Shown here: in pieces, positions 33,259 through 43,500 of the stretch
Layout of the letters: every line of letters begins with the position of its first letter
Numbering within the stretch: position 1 is the stretch's first letter
Source: Bidens hawaiensis
Lineage: Eukaryota; Streptophyta; Magnoliopsida; Asterales; Asteraceae
NCBI GenBank assembly: GCA_021521415.1
Contig: JAIQDT010003566.1
Span: forward strand, 17,058 to 81,057
Direction of reading: 5' to 3'
DNA: 64,000 bases
Notes under the pieces: generated by a model
The model's input: only the letters and a program-made list of their open reading frames with translations
Told to the model about the DNA's origin: nothing
Database searches by the model: none
Made by a program: the position numbers and the translations under genes

Positions 33259-33410
33259 GTTCTGAACACAGGTCCGATTGCAGCGGCTATGATGATGAAC
33301 GCAGACAGTGTCTTGAAGGCCGGTGGGAGTTCCCTCACGTCACAGGAGACTCCGACTTTTAATTGCACAGGTCCGACCTTCACGTCGGTTACCAGGTCGT
33401 CGATTAACAA

Positions 33411-33423
33411 CGCTCTGATACCA
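33411..33423 (-). promoter_or_regulatory. Primer binding site of element X
   Basis: The minus strand reads TGGTATCAGAGCG, a near-exact initiator Met-tRNA primer site, five bases after the LTR end. Confidence 0.9.
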
Positions 33424-33428
33424 ATTAA

Positions 33429-33718
33429 TGGAATTGGTACCAGGTATGGAACAAGAACTCGCACACGAACACGAATGCTATTATTGAGAAACTTCACAAA
33501 ACTCAATTACCTGATTACAATCTATAAACCCAAAGCATGGGTATTTATAATCTAACCTATCACGTTTAGACTACAACTAGGATTGCTAAATATTAGGACA
33601 TAATAATTATACTAATAATTAAATCTAAGCACATTTAATTATCTATAATTATCCACTCCTTAAATCTCGTTACTTAACCTTGCACGCCAAGTAACGCCTT
33701 GAACCGAAATTCCCAACA
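33429..33718 (-). repeat. 5' LTR of element X
   Basis: About 290 bp on the minus strand from TGTTGGGAATTTCG to TTCCA. It holds a TATAAATA promoter motif (complement at 33541-33550). It abuts TPS exon 1. Confidence 0.85.
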
Positions 33719-33719
33719 C

Positions 33720-33926
33720 TGAGAAATTGGTCTCCAAGTTCTCGATATAATCAGAAGTCCAACTGCTTTGCTGGTAGGTGGATACACGGTTTTCGGTTTG
33801 CAAAACCTTATTATTGGCTTTACATATTACTTCACATTGCTCTGTACCCTTGTGTGTGACAATTTGTACGTCCTTTTTTCTTTGTATTGATAATGGTAAG
33901 AAAAATTGAGAGAATATAAGAGCCAT
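33720..33926 (-). pseudogene. TPS copy A exon 1
   Basis: The 69-codon exon starts MALIFSQFFLPLSIQRKKDV, basic and serine-containing, plausible as a plastid transit peptide. It continues TYQQSSWTSDYIENLETNFS, the region that normally follows the RR(X)8W motif. The arginine pair is not there, as in copy B. The last codon overlaps the CTGAG duplication of element X, which separates it from exon 2 by 13.7 kb. Confidence 0.87.
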
Positions 33927-34281
33927 TTCAAACTATCTCTTACAAATATTTGTACAGATTTTTCAATATCTTATAATGAGGTCGATAACCAAACCGTGTA
34001 CGGTTATAACTTTATAAAATATTAACCATTGTTTCTTCTTTTATATTATTTTATATGCCATTATTTTACGATCTACTATGCACGATCAGAGTGACCATCG
34101 GGTCCGCATATTATGAGCTAACACATTAAAGAGATGCAAGACGTAAGTTTTAGAAATTTAATATAACCTAAATAAATTTGTAATTTGATGTACATATGTT
34201 AAATAGAATGACATGTCGTACATATAATTTTCAGTAAAAACAGTGACATACATGCATGTAACTGAAACTACGTTATATATG

Positions 34282-34590
34282 TAAGGCCATTAATGGGTAT
34301 ACATTTATGCTCCTTAACTCTACATAGGCACCACATCATCTACTTAATCCCAATTCACTCCACCTCACCGTAACGCAATTGTTTACCCCCCTTTACCTCT
34401 CTTTATTTAATGGAAATTGATTATTAAATTATTGTGTGTGTAAAGGATTCTAAAGCCCGTTAACATTTTATCCCACCTTGCATTTAACGTGCCTTAACCC
34501 AAGAAGGGATTGATATGCCACTCCTTAACCCTTGGTAACTCAGCTTTAACGTCCTAGGCGTTAAGGTATACCCCGAGCCTAATCTTTACT
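34282..34590. repeat. Possible MITE of about 300 bp
   Basis: The ends share imperfect inverted similarity (GGGTATAC near 34295 and its complement GTATACCCC near 34566). It starts where homology between the upstream flanks of the two TPS copies stops. No convincing target duplication was found. Confidence 0.35.
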
Positions 34591-35051
34591 CACATCAATT
34601 TACTGTTGGGATTTATATTTTAGGGGTTAAGTTATATGTAAGTTTCACAAATCGTTGCTTTCTCATTAGACTACATGGTATAAATAATTATAGGGTCAGT
34701 CATCTATCTTCGGTTAGAATCATCACATTAACTTAGAGAATAATCTATACACATCGGATTATATTATTTCCATATTACAAATATTCTTTCCATTCTATTA
34801 TACCCCCGTAGTCAAAGCGGGAGGGACCAGAGGCTTAGATTGGATTGAAAATCCTCGAATTGTGTAAATGGTAAGGCTTTGGTGAAAATGTCTGCAACTT
34901 GATACCAAGACGAGACATGGAGAACCCGAACTTAACCCCTTTAAACATGTTCCCTTACAAAGTGTATGTCAAGCTCAATATGTTGTGTTTGCGGATGTTG
35001 AACTAGATTTCCCGATAGGTAAATAGCACTCACATTACGTAACCAACAAAT

Positions 35052-35701
35052 TTATGCAAAAATGTTCGTAACCCCACGATACTCGGCTTCATCACTCGAA
35101 TGGGAAATGGCTACTTGCCTTTTGGAAGACCAAGAGATGAGGTTATCTCCAAAGTAAAACACAGTATCCGAAGATGGAACGACGAGTGTCGGGACAACCC
35201 GCCCAATCTGCATCCTTGTAGGCGAGGAGAGACGGTGAGGATGTGGGTCCAAGTGTAAGCCATAGTTAGTGGTACCCTGTAAGTAACAGATTATTCTCTT
35301 CAACGCATCCCAATGACCCAACCAAGGTGTGTGCATGTACATGCAAACTTGTTGAACCGCGTAGGAAATGTCGGGTCGGGTGAATGTTAAATATTGCTAT
35401 GCACCGACAAGACTTCGTTATAGTGTCGGGTCCGCAAAAACGCTTCCTGGGAGCGAACTAAGTTTAGTGTTTGTATCAATTGGTGTGACAGCCAGCTGCA
35501 TGATTTCATACCCGCACGCTTGATAATATCTTTGGCATAAACCTTCTGTGATAAAAACATGATACTACCAGTTCTGGTAACAAAGATGCTCAAGAAGTAG
35601 TTGAAAGGTCCAAGATCTTTCAAGGAAAATTCGGCCGTGAGACATAGCATAAGGCTATGTCGAAAGGAATTAGTGGAGGTCACCAATAGTATGCCATCCA
35701 C
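35052..35701 (-). pseudogene. Element V late reverse transcriptase and RNase H fragments
   Basis: The frames encode FSLKDLGPFNYFLSI (the conserved RT C-terminal FSLKDLG region), then LGHWDALKRIICYLQGTTNY and DNLISWSSKRQVAISHSSDE, Copia connection and RNase H sequence. Stops and frameshifts separate the pieces. Confidence 0.8.
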
Positions 35702-35827
35702 ATAGAGAAGAAGATTAGTCGTTTGATTCCTATTGTGAAATGTAAAGAGCGAGGTGTCGCAGCAACTTTGTGTAAACCCTAACGTGAGAATGTAGTCGGT
35801 GAACTGTTGATACCATGCCCGTAGAGC

Positions 35828-36244
35828 TTATTTGAGGCTGTATAGAGATTTTTTAAGGGAGCATACATGGTTTGGGAATCGCTTATATCTGAACCCCAAA
35901 GGTTGATACATGTATACGGTTTCGTTTAGCTTATCGTGCAAAAAGGCATTGATTACGTCCAATTGATGTACTGGCCATGATTTAGACATGGCGATGGATA
36001 AAACAGTCTGAATCATGGCAGGTTTTACCACAGGATTAAATGTCTCTCCACAGACCACGCCAACTTGTTGCAATTGTCCGTCACAAACGAGACGCGCTTT
36101 GTACCTTTCTAAACTGTCATATGCATTAAACTTTTGTTTAAACAACCACATGCTACGAAAGATATTCATATTTGGCTGACATGGAACCAATTTCCAAGTC
36201 TCATTTTTAATAAGAGCATTAAGCTCATTGGTCATGGCGTTCAA
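35828..36244 (-). pseudogene. Element V reverse transcriptase N-terminal fragment
   Basis: It encodes ALIKNETWKLVPCQPNMNIF, SLERYKARLVCDGQLQQ and VHQLDVINAFLHDKLNETVY, the first half of a Copia RT palm. LDVINAFLH replaces the usual LDVxNAFLHG. The remainder, including the YVDD region, is broken. Confidence 0.83.
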
Positions 36245-36546
36245 CCATTCAGGTATAAATCGGGTGTGTATGGGATTTTTTTGGAATAGTTAAGATAGAG
36301 ATGGTGAGGCCGAATGATCAGTGGTGGGTGGAGAGTGGGATAGTGAGGTGTTAGTGGTCTGAGCATGTGGTGTGGAATTCATATGGTGTATAGGGTCAGA
36401 TGTGTTGGGTGTAGGTGGTTGGTTATTTATGGGGCTGTTGGGTTGGAACGGTAGTGGTGATTGGTTGTGGTATAGGTAGTGAGTATTGTGTGGGATTAGG
36501 AGTGATGTGTGACCAGATTAACGGGTGTGGTGGGGTGGATAAAAAA

Positions 36547-37447
36547 TCATAGGAGGGTGAGGGGTGTAGATTGGGAGGAAAATGAAAAAATGGTTTCGTC
36601 AAAAATGACGTGGGGAGAGATGATGAGTTGATGTGCTTTTAGATTTAGGCATTTATACCCCCGGTGATTGGATGGGTATCCGAGGAAGACACAAGGTGTG
36701 GACCAGTTCCCAAGTTTATTTATTGTGGTGGGTGGGGCAACTGGATAACATAAGTAACCGAATACGCGTAAATGGTCAAAAGTGGGTGACCGATGATATA
36801 GTAGTTGTGTGGGATTGGAGAGGCTCAAAAGTTTAGAGGGTAGGATATTGTTAAGATAAATGGCGATGTCAAGCGCATGGTGCCAATAGGTGGGAGGAAG
36901 AGAGGCATGACCTAAAAGCGTGCGAATAGTATTGTTGATTGATCTAATTTTTCGTTCCGCTTTGCCGTCGGGAAGATGTGTAAGGGCTTGAAAGGCAAAA
37001 GATCATGCCATTGGTGGCACAAAATTGCTTAAATGAGTTGTTTACGTATTCGGTGTCATTATCACATTGTAGGGTTTTTATTTTACGTTCAAATTATGTT
37101 TCTACTAGTTTATAGAATTGACAAAAAACGGAAAACAATTGAGATTTCTTTGCAAGTGGGTAAGTCTGCAGGAAGTTTGTTTGATCATCCAAAAATAGGA
37201 TAGTACCGTTGCCCGACAGTACTTACTATTGGGGAGGTCCATAGGTCACTATGTATTATAGCAAATGGAAACATTGTACAATTTCTAGATTCAATAAATG
37301 GTAAATGGGTACTTTTCCCAAACAAAAATAAAGAACGAACACTTTTATTAACATAATGGTTTGTATTATCACAAGAACATCTAAGAGATTGTAATAAATT
37401 TTGGCCTGGGTGACCAAGGTTTTACTGAGATGTACAAAGATCTCCAA
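36547..37447 (-). pseudogene. Element V integrase fragments
   Basis: Pieces include SPTFDHLRVFGYLCYP and WSTPCVFLGYPSNHRGYKCL (integrase C-terminal part). In shifting frames up to 37447 there are remnants of the catalytic core and the zinc region. Numerous frame breaks are present. Confidence 0.75.
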
Positions 37448-37479
37448 GATCCTTATTGGTAGTCCAATATAATGGGAGG

Positions 37480-38560
37480 TATTTTAATATATGTCAACAG
37501 GTATATGAGTTGCTCCAAGGTTATTGCGGCACATCAGAAGAAGCCATCTTCTGCAACAATCTGAAATTTTCTCAGTGGAATGAGAGCCTATTAGTATAAA
37601 CTTTATAACAAAATTAACAAAAAACGCCTAGTAAGCAAGACCTTATCTCGATAATTGTGATTCAATCTACTCATTCTCTACCCCCTTAAGAAAAAGACAA
37701 GATGGAGGAATTGACTAATTCATGAAGGAAAGAATGCTAGAGTAATCTTGTAAGATAAATTGACAATTGCGGTTCTAGAACGTAATTGTGAATTTACAGG
37801 TGCATTTGAACTCTAATATGATTTTTCCAATTCATGGTTTTGGCAATATCTTCACGAATCATTGGGATACTCGCCTATCATTGGCTATGTTTTCCTATAA
37901 TGACGATTACCACTGAGATCACCCCGTTTGAGGCCTTATATGGTAAGAAAAATTGTCGATCGTCAATTTTGCTAAGCTGAAGTTAGAGCATATAGTAGTT
38001 TCTCGGCCCTAAGTTGTTAGGGAAACCACCGTCAAGGTTATCCGGATCAAGTAAAGGAAAAAAAAGCTGAAGATAGACAAACATTTAGTCTGATAATCAA
38101 AGAAACCGTTAAAGTTCCCATGATAGAGACCTTAATTCCTATGATAGAAACCTTAATCAAAGAAACCGTTGAAACTCCTTTGAAAATGGGTGATTAGATT
38201 TGGAAAAAGAGGAAAGTTTAGTCTTCCTTAAATTGGACCTTTCGAAATCACCAATCGAGTGCTCTAGTTGATTATAGGCTCAAGCTACCTCTGGTACTTA
38301 ATAGAATATAAGAAGTATTTCTTATGTCCATAAACAACAAGCCTCATTCATTTATGAACTTGTAAGAATCATGGATTGGAAAATCCATAAGCTCATGTAA
38401 AACCAAATTCTGCTAGTCAAAGTTAAGTAGAATTTTAGTCGTGACCCTAAATTCACACGAGAACGATGCGATTAGATGAAAAGAACTTACCCATACCTAA
38501 TTCCAGTATACCCTTACAAGAGTGCCAACTCCTAAATTTTCGGGACGAAAATTCTTAAAC
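37480..38560 (+). pseudogene. Ty3-gypsy integrase remnant
   Basis: Shifting plus-strand frames recall a Tekay/Del-type gypsy pol: a CQQV fragment near 37495, then KMEELTNS, then TPFEALYGKK (family form PFEALYGRKCRSP) near 37920. The end reaches CGGGACGAAAATTCTTAAAC. Many stops and frameshifts are present, so only scattered motifs survive. Confidence 0.7.
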
Positions 38561-39452
38561 GAGAGAAGAATGTGACGCCCGGCTAAAAATTAGCCTACTC
38601 GCGTGACTAATGTAATCCGTGTCAATGTAATAAAATATGTTTTATTTATTAAGTTTGGAAAAGTTCAAGTTTGACGCGTAGGGGACTCAACGCGAAACAG
38701 ACACCGGCAACAACTTAAATATATTTAAATATCTAAAATTGTCAGGAATAACCTGAAAAATTGTAATTTTAATATAAACATTAGTAATAAGTTATAAACT
38801 TATTTTTAGGAGGTTCAGTTCACAAAATTAGAAATTTAGCAATTCAAGAGCCAGTGTCGGACAACTTATGAACTCGAAACTAACCACCACCAAAAATTGG
38901 TTTCTTTAGCTCGTATTGTTTGGAATTCAGTATCGGATAAAATTTATTAGACACGGAGTTTGGTTGATTAACTAAAATTCACGAAACGTAAACTAGAAAG
39001 TAAGGACTTTGGATAACTACCTACAAAACAATACAAACCCTCTAAATTTGACAGAATTACAGAAATTGTCATTTATGTTTTTACTCAATTTCAGTAGTTG
39101 TCCTTTATCTTTAAAAGTAAAATAATTTGTACTTCACATTTTGAAATGTTACACCGTTTGTCCTTTTGGCCTAACCCAGTTAGTTTTTTTTCATTAAGTT
39201 AGGTCATGTGCATTGCACATGAGGGCAAATTCGTCAATTTACCTATTTAATTTGCCATTTAATTATAAACATTTTAATAAACAAAAAAAACAAAATCAAT
39301 AACATGATATATATATATATATGTATATGCATATATAATTTAACCCAACCCACCCCCTTCTTCCCCCTGCCTGCCACCGAGCTCCCTCTCCGGCGAGCCA
39401 CTGCCGCCGCCATCTTCTCCGGCGGCACATAGACCTCTTATTTTCAACAGTA

Positions 39453-39590
39453 GGTGACTCCAACTCCGACACCTGCGGCCTCATCGCCGGTCTTGGATAC
39501 TCTATCGACTCTCCGTACGACCGCACTTTCTTTCCACAATCCACTTGTCGCCTCTCCGACGGACTCCTTATCATTGATTTTCTATGTTCC
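39453..39590 (+). pseudogene. Captured GDSL esterase/lipase exon fragment
   Basis: 46 codons read GDSNSDTCGLIAGLGYSIDS, then RTFFPQSTCRLSDGLLIIDF. This matches block I of plant GDSL esterases/lipases (family form FGDSNSDTGG, with the nucleophile serine in GDSN) and the following RLSDGRLIIDF segment. It is open over this length. The rest of the enzyme, including the other catalytic residues, is absent, so it cannot be active. Confidence 0.85.
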
Positions 39591-39632
39591 ATTCTACTAT
39601 TGTACTCTTAATTTACCTCATGCATGGATTTG

Positions 39633-39633
<1 letters not shown>

Positions 39634-39686
<53 letters not shown>
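39634..39686 (+). repeat. (ATT)n microsatellite
   Basis: About 17 TTA/ATT units lie inside the Pack-MULE, between the GDSL fragment and the right arm. Confidence 0.9.
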
Positions 39687-39691
<5 letters not shown>

Positions 39692-40524
39692 AACATAATA
39701 TTTTACTGCTACTAAATTTGTTTAATAGTGACGATTTCAGAATTTATGTTGAAAAAAGTTGAAAAAATTTGTTTAATATTTTACTGCTATGTTTATTTGA
39801 TGGAATTAATGGTTTACGATTTCAGAATTTATGTTGAAAAAAGTTTATGTGGATTCTCAAAAGATAAAATCTCCTTAAGCTCTCTAGATTTATATATAGA
39901 TTTACCAAGACAGGGCTATTGAGCCGGCTGAGAGCGGCGGTGGTGGTTTCAGGTGGGAGTGGAGATGGTTTTCGTCGTTGGAGAAGACAGCGACGGCGGA
40001 GGCTCGCCGGAGAGGGAGCTCGGTGGCAGGCAGGGAGGAAGAAGGGGGACGGGGGTGGGTTGGGTTAAATTATATATATACATATATATATATCATGTTA
40101 TTTAATTTGCCCTCATGTGCAACGCACATGACCTAACTTAACGAGAAAACTAACTGGGTTAGGCCAAAAGGACAAACAGTGTAACATTTCGAAACGTAAA
40201 GTACAATTATGTTACCTTTAAAGATAAAGAACTACTGAAATTGAGTACAAACATAAATGACAATATCTGTAATTCTGTCTTTAAATTTTCCCCACCAAAA
40301 ACCGGTTTCCCCTTAAGTGGACCCCACTATGTTCCTACTCATGCCTTATCATAAGACCTACCTATGTGTTGTTACATCTTGAAAAGCCACACATGGCCAC
40401 CATTCTCTACTAGATCAACACTTGTCAATTTAATTCTCCTATATAATCATCAACTCCACTAACACACTCAATCTACCTTCTTATTTTTCTTCTTCTTCTT
40501 CTTCTTCTTCTTCTCTCTTAATCT

Positions 40525-43500
40525 TGTTAAAATAATATTATAACTTCAATTTTATAGTGTTTTTTATTCTTATGCTTATGCCTATTTTTTGTGTTTAACG
40601 TGACTGGTGAGATTATTGCTCTTGGGCTTGGTTGCTTGGTTGCTAGTGGGTTGCAGCTTTTTCTTAATGGGCATATCTTGGAGAGGAAGGCTCCTAGTGC
40701 TGGTGGCTGTCCCTGTTATATCTCGGGTTCTTGTTTTGCTGTACTACGCATAATACACAACAACTCTCACTATCTATCTTCTAGGTTTACGGCTTTGTTA
40801 ATTAATAATTTTCCTTGTTCTTTCAATTAGTTTGGCAATCACACTAGTCTATTCTAGTGTTGATTTTTATGTATTACAAGAACAAGCAATTAAGTATTTG
40901 GTATTTCTTTTCTGGTTGAAAGCAATAAGATTTCGTTTACATTCTTGACATGGTATCAAGAGCCAGCTAATTGGACTCTGGGTATTGCTGTTTTCATCGA
41001 AAAACTATATATTCTGAATTTGAAGGTGTTTTATTTCTTTGCTGCCGCCACTGCTGATATATTTCTCTTCTTGGTGGTTTGCCATGTACCCGGTGAGATC
41101 GTTTCATATCTTTTATTTTCTATTGGCTATTAGTTTTGATGTTGCTGGAGTACTCTGACTTGTTTTTTGTGACTTTTTGTGCATCATCTGTGATGCACGG
41201 TTATTTGTTTCTCTTATTTGATAAATGGGTGATTCTAATAATTCTGCTGTTACTGAAATTAGTAAATTAGATGCTAGTGATCCCCTGCGTCTTCATGCTA
41301 GTGATTCTAGTACCTTAACTGTGATAAATATTAAGTTGAAAGGAACAGAGAATTACACTGTTTGGTCAAATGCTATTCTTCTCGCTCTACAAGTTAAAAA
41401 TAAATTGGTTTCATTGATGGATCTTGTAAAAGGCTAACTAATAATGAGATTCTTGCTAAACAATGGGATATGTGTAATTATTTGGTTCTTTCATGGATTC
41501 TCAACTCCGTTTCCGAAGAGTTGTATCTAGGACAGGTTTTTTCTAAATTTGCTTTTGATGTGTGTGAAGAATTAAAAGAAACGTATGATAAGGTTGATGG
41601 TTCAGTTGTTTTTAGTTTATATCAAAAGATAAACTCTATTAATCAAAATGGTAGTACCGTGTCAGATTATTATCATAGGCTTAATACCATGTGGAAACAA
41701 TTTGATGCTATGGTTCAATTGCCTTCGTGTAGTTGCAATGCTTCAAGAAAATTTAATGATTTTAATCACCTGATAAAACTTATGCAATTTTGGATGGGTC
41801 TTGATGATACTTATCAGTCTTTTAGAACCTCCATGCTAACTAAGGATCCTTTACTCACCATTAAAACTACTTTTTCAATTGTGTCTAGGGAGGAATCCCA
41901 TAGAAACTCTAGTGGGATTTCAAAAACTCAAACCCAAAATATGGGCTTTCTTTCAAGAACCAATAAATCCTTTGATTCAAAAAGAAGTTCAATTGAGGGC
42001 CTAACCCTAACCTTAAGTGCACTAATTGTGATAAGTTTGGGCACACTGTTGAAAGATGTTTTGAAATTGTTGGATACCCCCAAGGACCAAGAACCAAAGG
42101 GGGTCAAACATATAATCAATCTAATAAACTTGTTGGGTCTAATAATGTTGTTCAATGTAAGTCTGATCAAGCAGGTTGTAGTTCAGGGACTTCTCTTACC
42201 CCTGATCAGGTGTCCAAATTGTTACATCTGTTAACCGAAAAAACTGGAGAAGGAACTTCAAGTTCTCATGTAGAAGGTAAACCTTTTGGTTCTTTTTCCG
42301 CTAGTAGTTTTAGTGATAGAGGTTTTTGTTTTGCTAGTAACTTTCCATCCATGAGTAACTCTGGATGGATTGTTGACTCAGGTGCCAACCAGCACATGGT
42401 AAAATATGATAAAAATGTGTATGATCAAGTAGACGTGTCCGAATTTAATGTAACTGTTAAACATCCTAATGGTTCAAACGCGATAGTGTCTAAGATTGGT
42501 AGTATAAAATTGAGTAAAAATATTATTTTAACTGATGTGCTCGTGGTCCCTGAGTATCATGTGAATCTATTATCTGTTCATAAACTTGCTAAGGATAGTA
42601 CAATAAAAGTCATATTTTATGAAAATAATTGTTATCTTCAAGATTTACTTACAAGGAGAATCCTAGTGACTGGTAATCAAGCTTATGATCTCTATTTTTG
42701 TGGTGATGGGTCTAGTTCTTTTAAGGTGTGCTTAAGTAATTTTGAAACTTTAAATATGTGGCATACTAGGCTAGGGCATCTTTCTGATAATGTTCTAAAT
42801 GTCTTACAAATTGATTTGAAATTTGATTTTCAAAAAAATGATTATCCCTGTGAAGTTTGTCACATGGCTAAACAACATAGAGAACCTTTTCCTTTGAGTG
42901 ATCACCAGTGTAAACATATAGGTGATCTTATACATGTAGCTGTATGGGTCCTTATAGAGTTAAAAGTAGGGAAGGCTATAAATATTTTCTAACTATTGTT
43001 GACGATTATAAAAGAGCGGTATGGATTTTTCTAATGATAAACAAAGATGAAGTTTTCATTAATATTGAGTCCTTTTTCAACCTGTTAAAAACTCAGTTTG
43101 ATAAAATAGTTAAGATTGTCAGAAGTGATAATGGACCTGAATTTCTTAACATTCAAATTCAAAAAAATTTTAAAGCATTCATCATACCTCTTGTACCTAT
43201 ACTTCACAACAAAGTGGTGTTGTTGAGAGAAAACACATGCATTTGCTTAATGTTTCTAGATCACTTTTGTTCCAAGGGAATGTTCCCCTTACCTTTTGGT
43301 CTGAATGTATTCTAATTGCTGTTTATCTTATTAACAGGACACCATCCTCCGTGTTAAAAGAAAAAACCCCCTATGAGTGTCTTTTTGGTTTTAAACCCTC
43401 GCTATTACATTTAAGGAACTTTGGTTGCTTATGTTTTAGTATTATTTTAAATGTTCATAATAAGTTTGAAAGTAGGTCTGAAAAATGTGTTTTCATAGGA

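Larger units (their letters stand above)
20050..33718 (-). mobile_element. Copia element X, truncated and rearranged, host of Y and Z
   Basis: On the minus strand it starts with LTR TGTTGGGAATTTCG at 33718, then a tRNA-Met-type primer binding site, a leader, gag, protease, and part of integrase. It then ends in scrambled pieces. Reverse transcriptase, RNase H and the 3' LTR are absent. CTGAG occurs exactly on both sides (20045-20049 and 33719-33723), like a target duplication, at the last codon of TPS exon 1. Removing Y and Z leaves about 2.95 kb of X. Frameshifts and stops break gag and protease. Confidence 0.8.
11975..33926 (-). pseudogene. Monoterpene synthase-like pseudogene, copy A (seven exons, heavily interrupted)
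   Basis: Seven exons of a class I plant terpene synthase run from exon 1 (33926-33720) to exon 7 (12274-11975). The order is a transit-peptide-like N-terminus, the TPS N-terminal helical domain (exons 2-3), the DDxxD metal-binding motif as DDIYD (exon 4), and the C-terminal domain ending near YQFGDGHGAP. Family members convert geranyl diphosphate to monoterpenes in plastids. Lesions are the 13.7 kb insertion X at the exon 1/intron 1 border, a 1-bp deletion in exon 4 near 15165, a 4-bp deletion in exon 6 near 12470, a 1-bp insertion in exon 7 near 12000, and a SINE-like insertion on the exon 6 acceptor. Introns also hold a Helitron, solo LTR B and a MULE. Copy B gives the undisrupted exon reference. 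The exact TPS subfamily (b or g) is inferred. Confidence 0.85.
34604..37455 (-). mobile_element. Decayed Copia element V (integrase to 3' LTR)
   Basis: The minus strand carries, in several broken frames, integrase pieces, a reverse transcriptase start, RNase H, a polypurine tract (GGGGG before TATAATAG) and a short 3' LTR (about 34802-34604). Gag, protease and the 5' LTR are missing, cut off where gypsy sequence starts near 37480. The wording of the motifs is close to element Y, so they are probably the same lineage. Confidence 0.75.
39050..40279 (+). mobile_element. Pack-MULE with long terminal inverted repeats
   Basis: Arms of about 380 bp (39050-39430 and 39900-40279) start GACAGAATTACAGAAATTGT and end in its near-exact complement. 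The flanking 9-mers TCTAAATTT (39041-39049) and TTTAAATTT (40280-40288) match at eight of nine bases. The arms include a GC-rich inner part. The space between them carries a fragment of a GDSL esterase/lipase gene and an (ATT)n microsatellite. There is no transposase. Confidence 0.85.

Noticed and set aside
11975..33926. Functional terpene synthase with a 13.7 kb first intron
   Set aside because: A GT remains at the insertion border, but frameshifts in exons 4, 6 and 7 rule out a normal product.
39296..39592. 98-codon minus-strand frame in the Pack-MULE
   Set aside because: It lies opposite the GDSL-like reading, which matches a known protein family; the minus frame does not.
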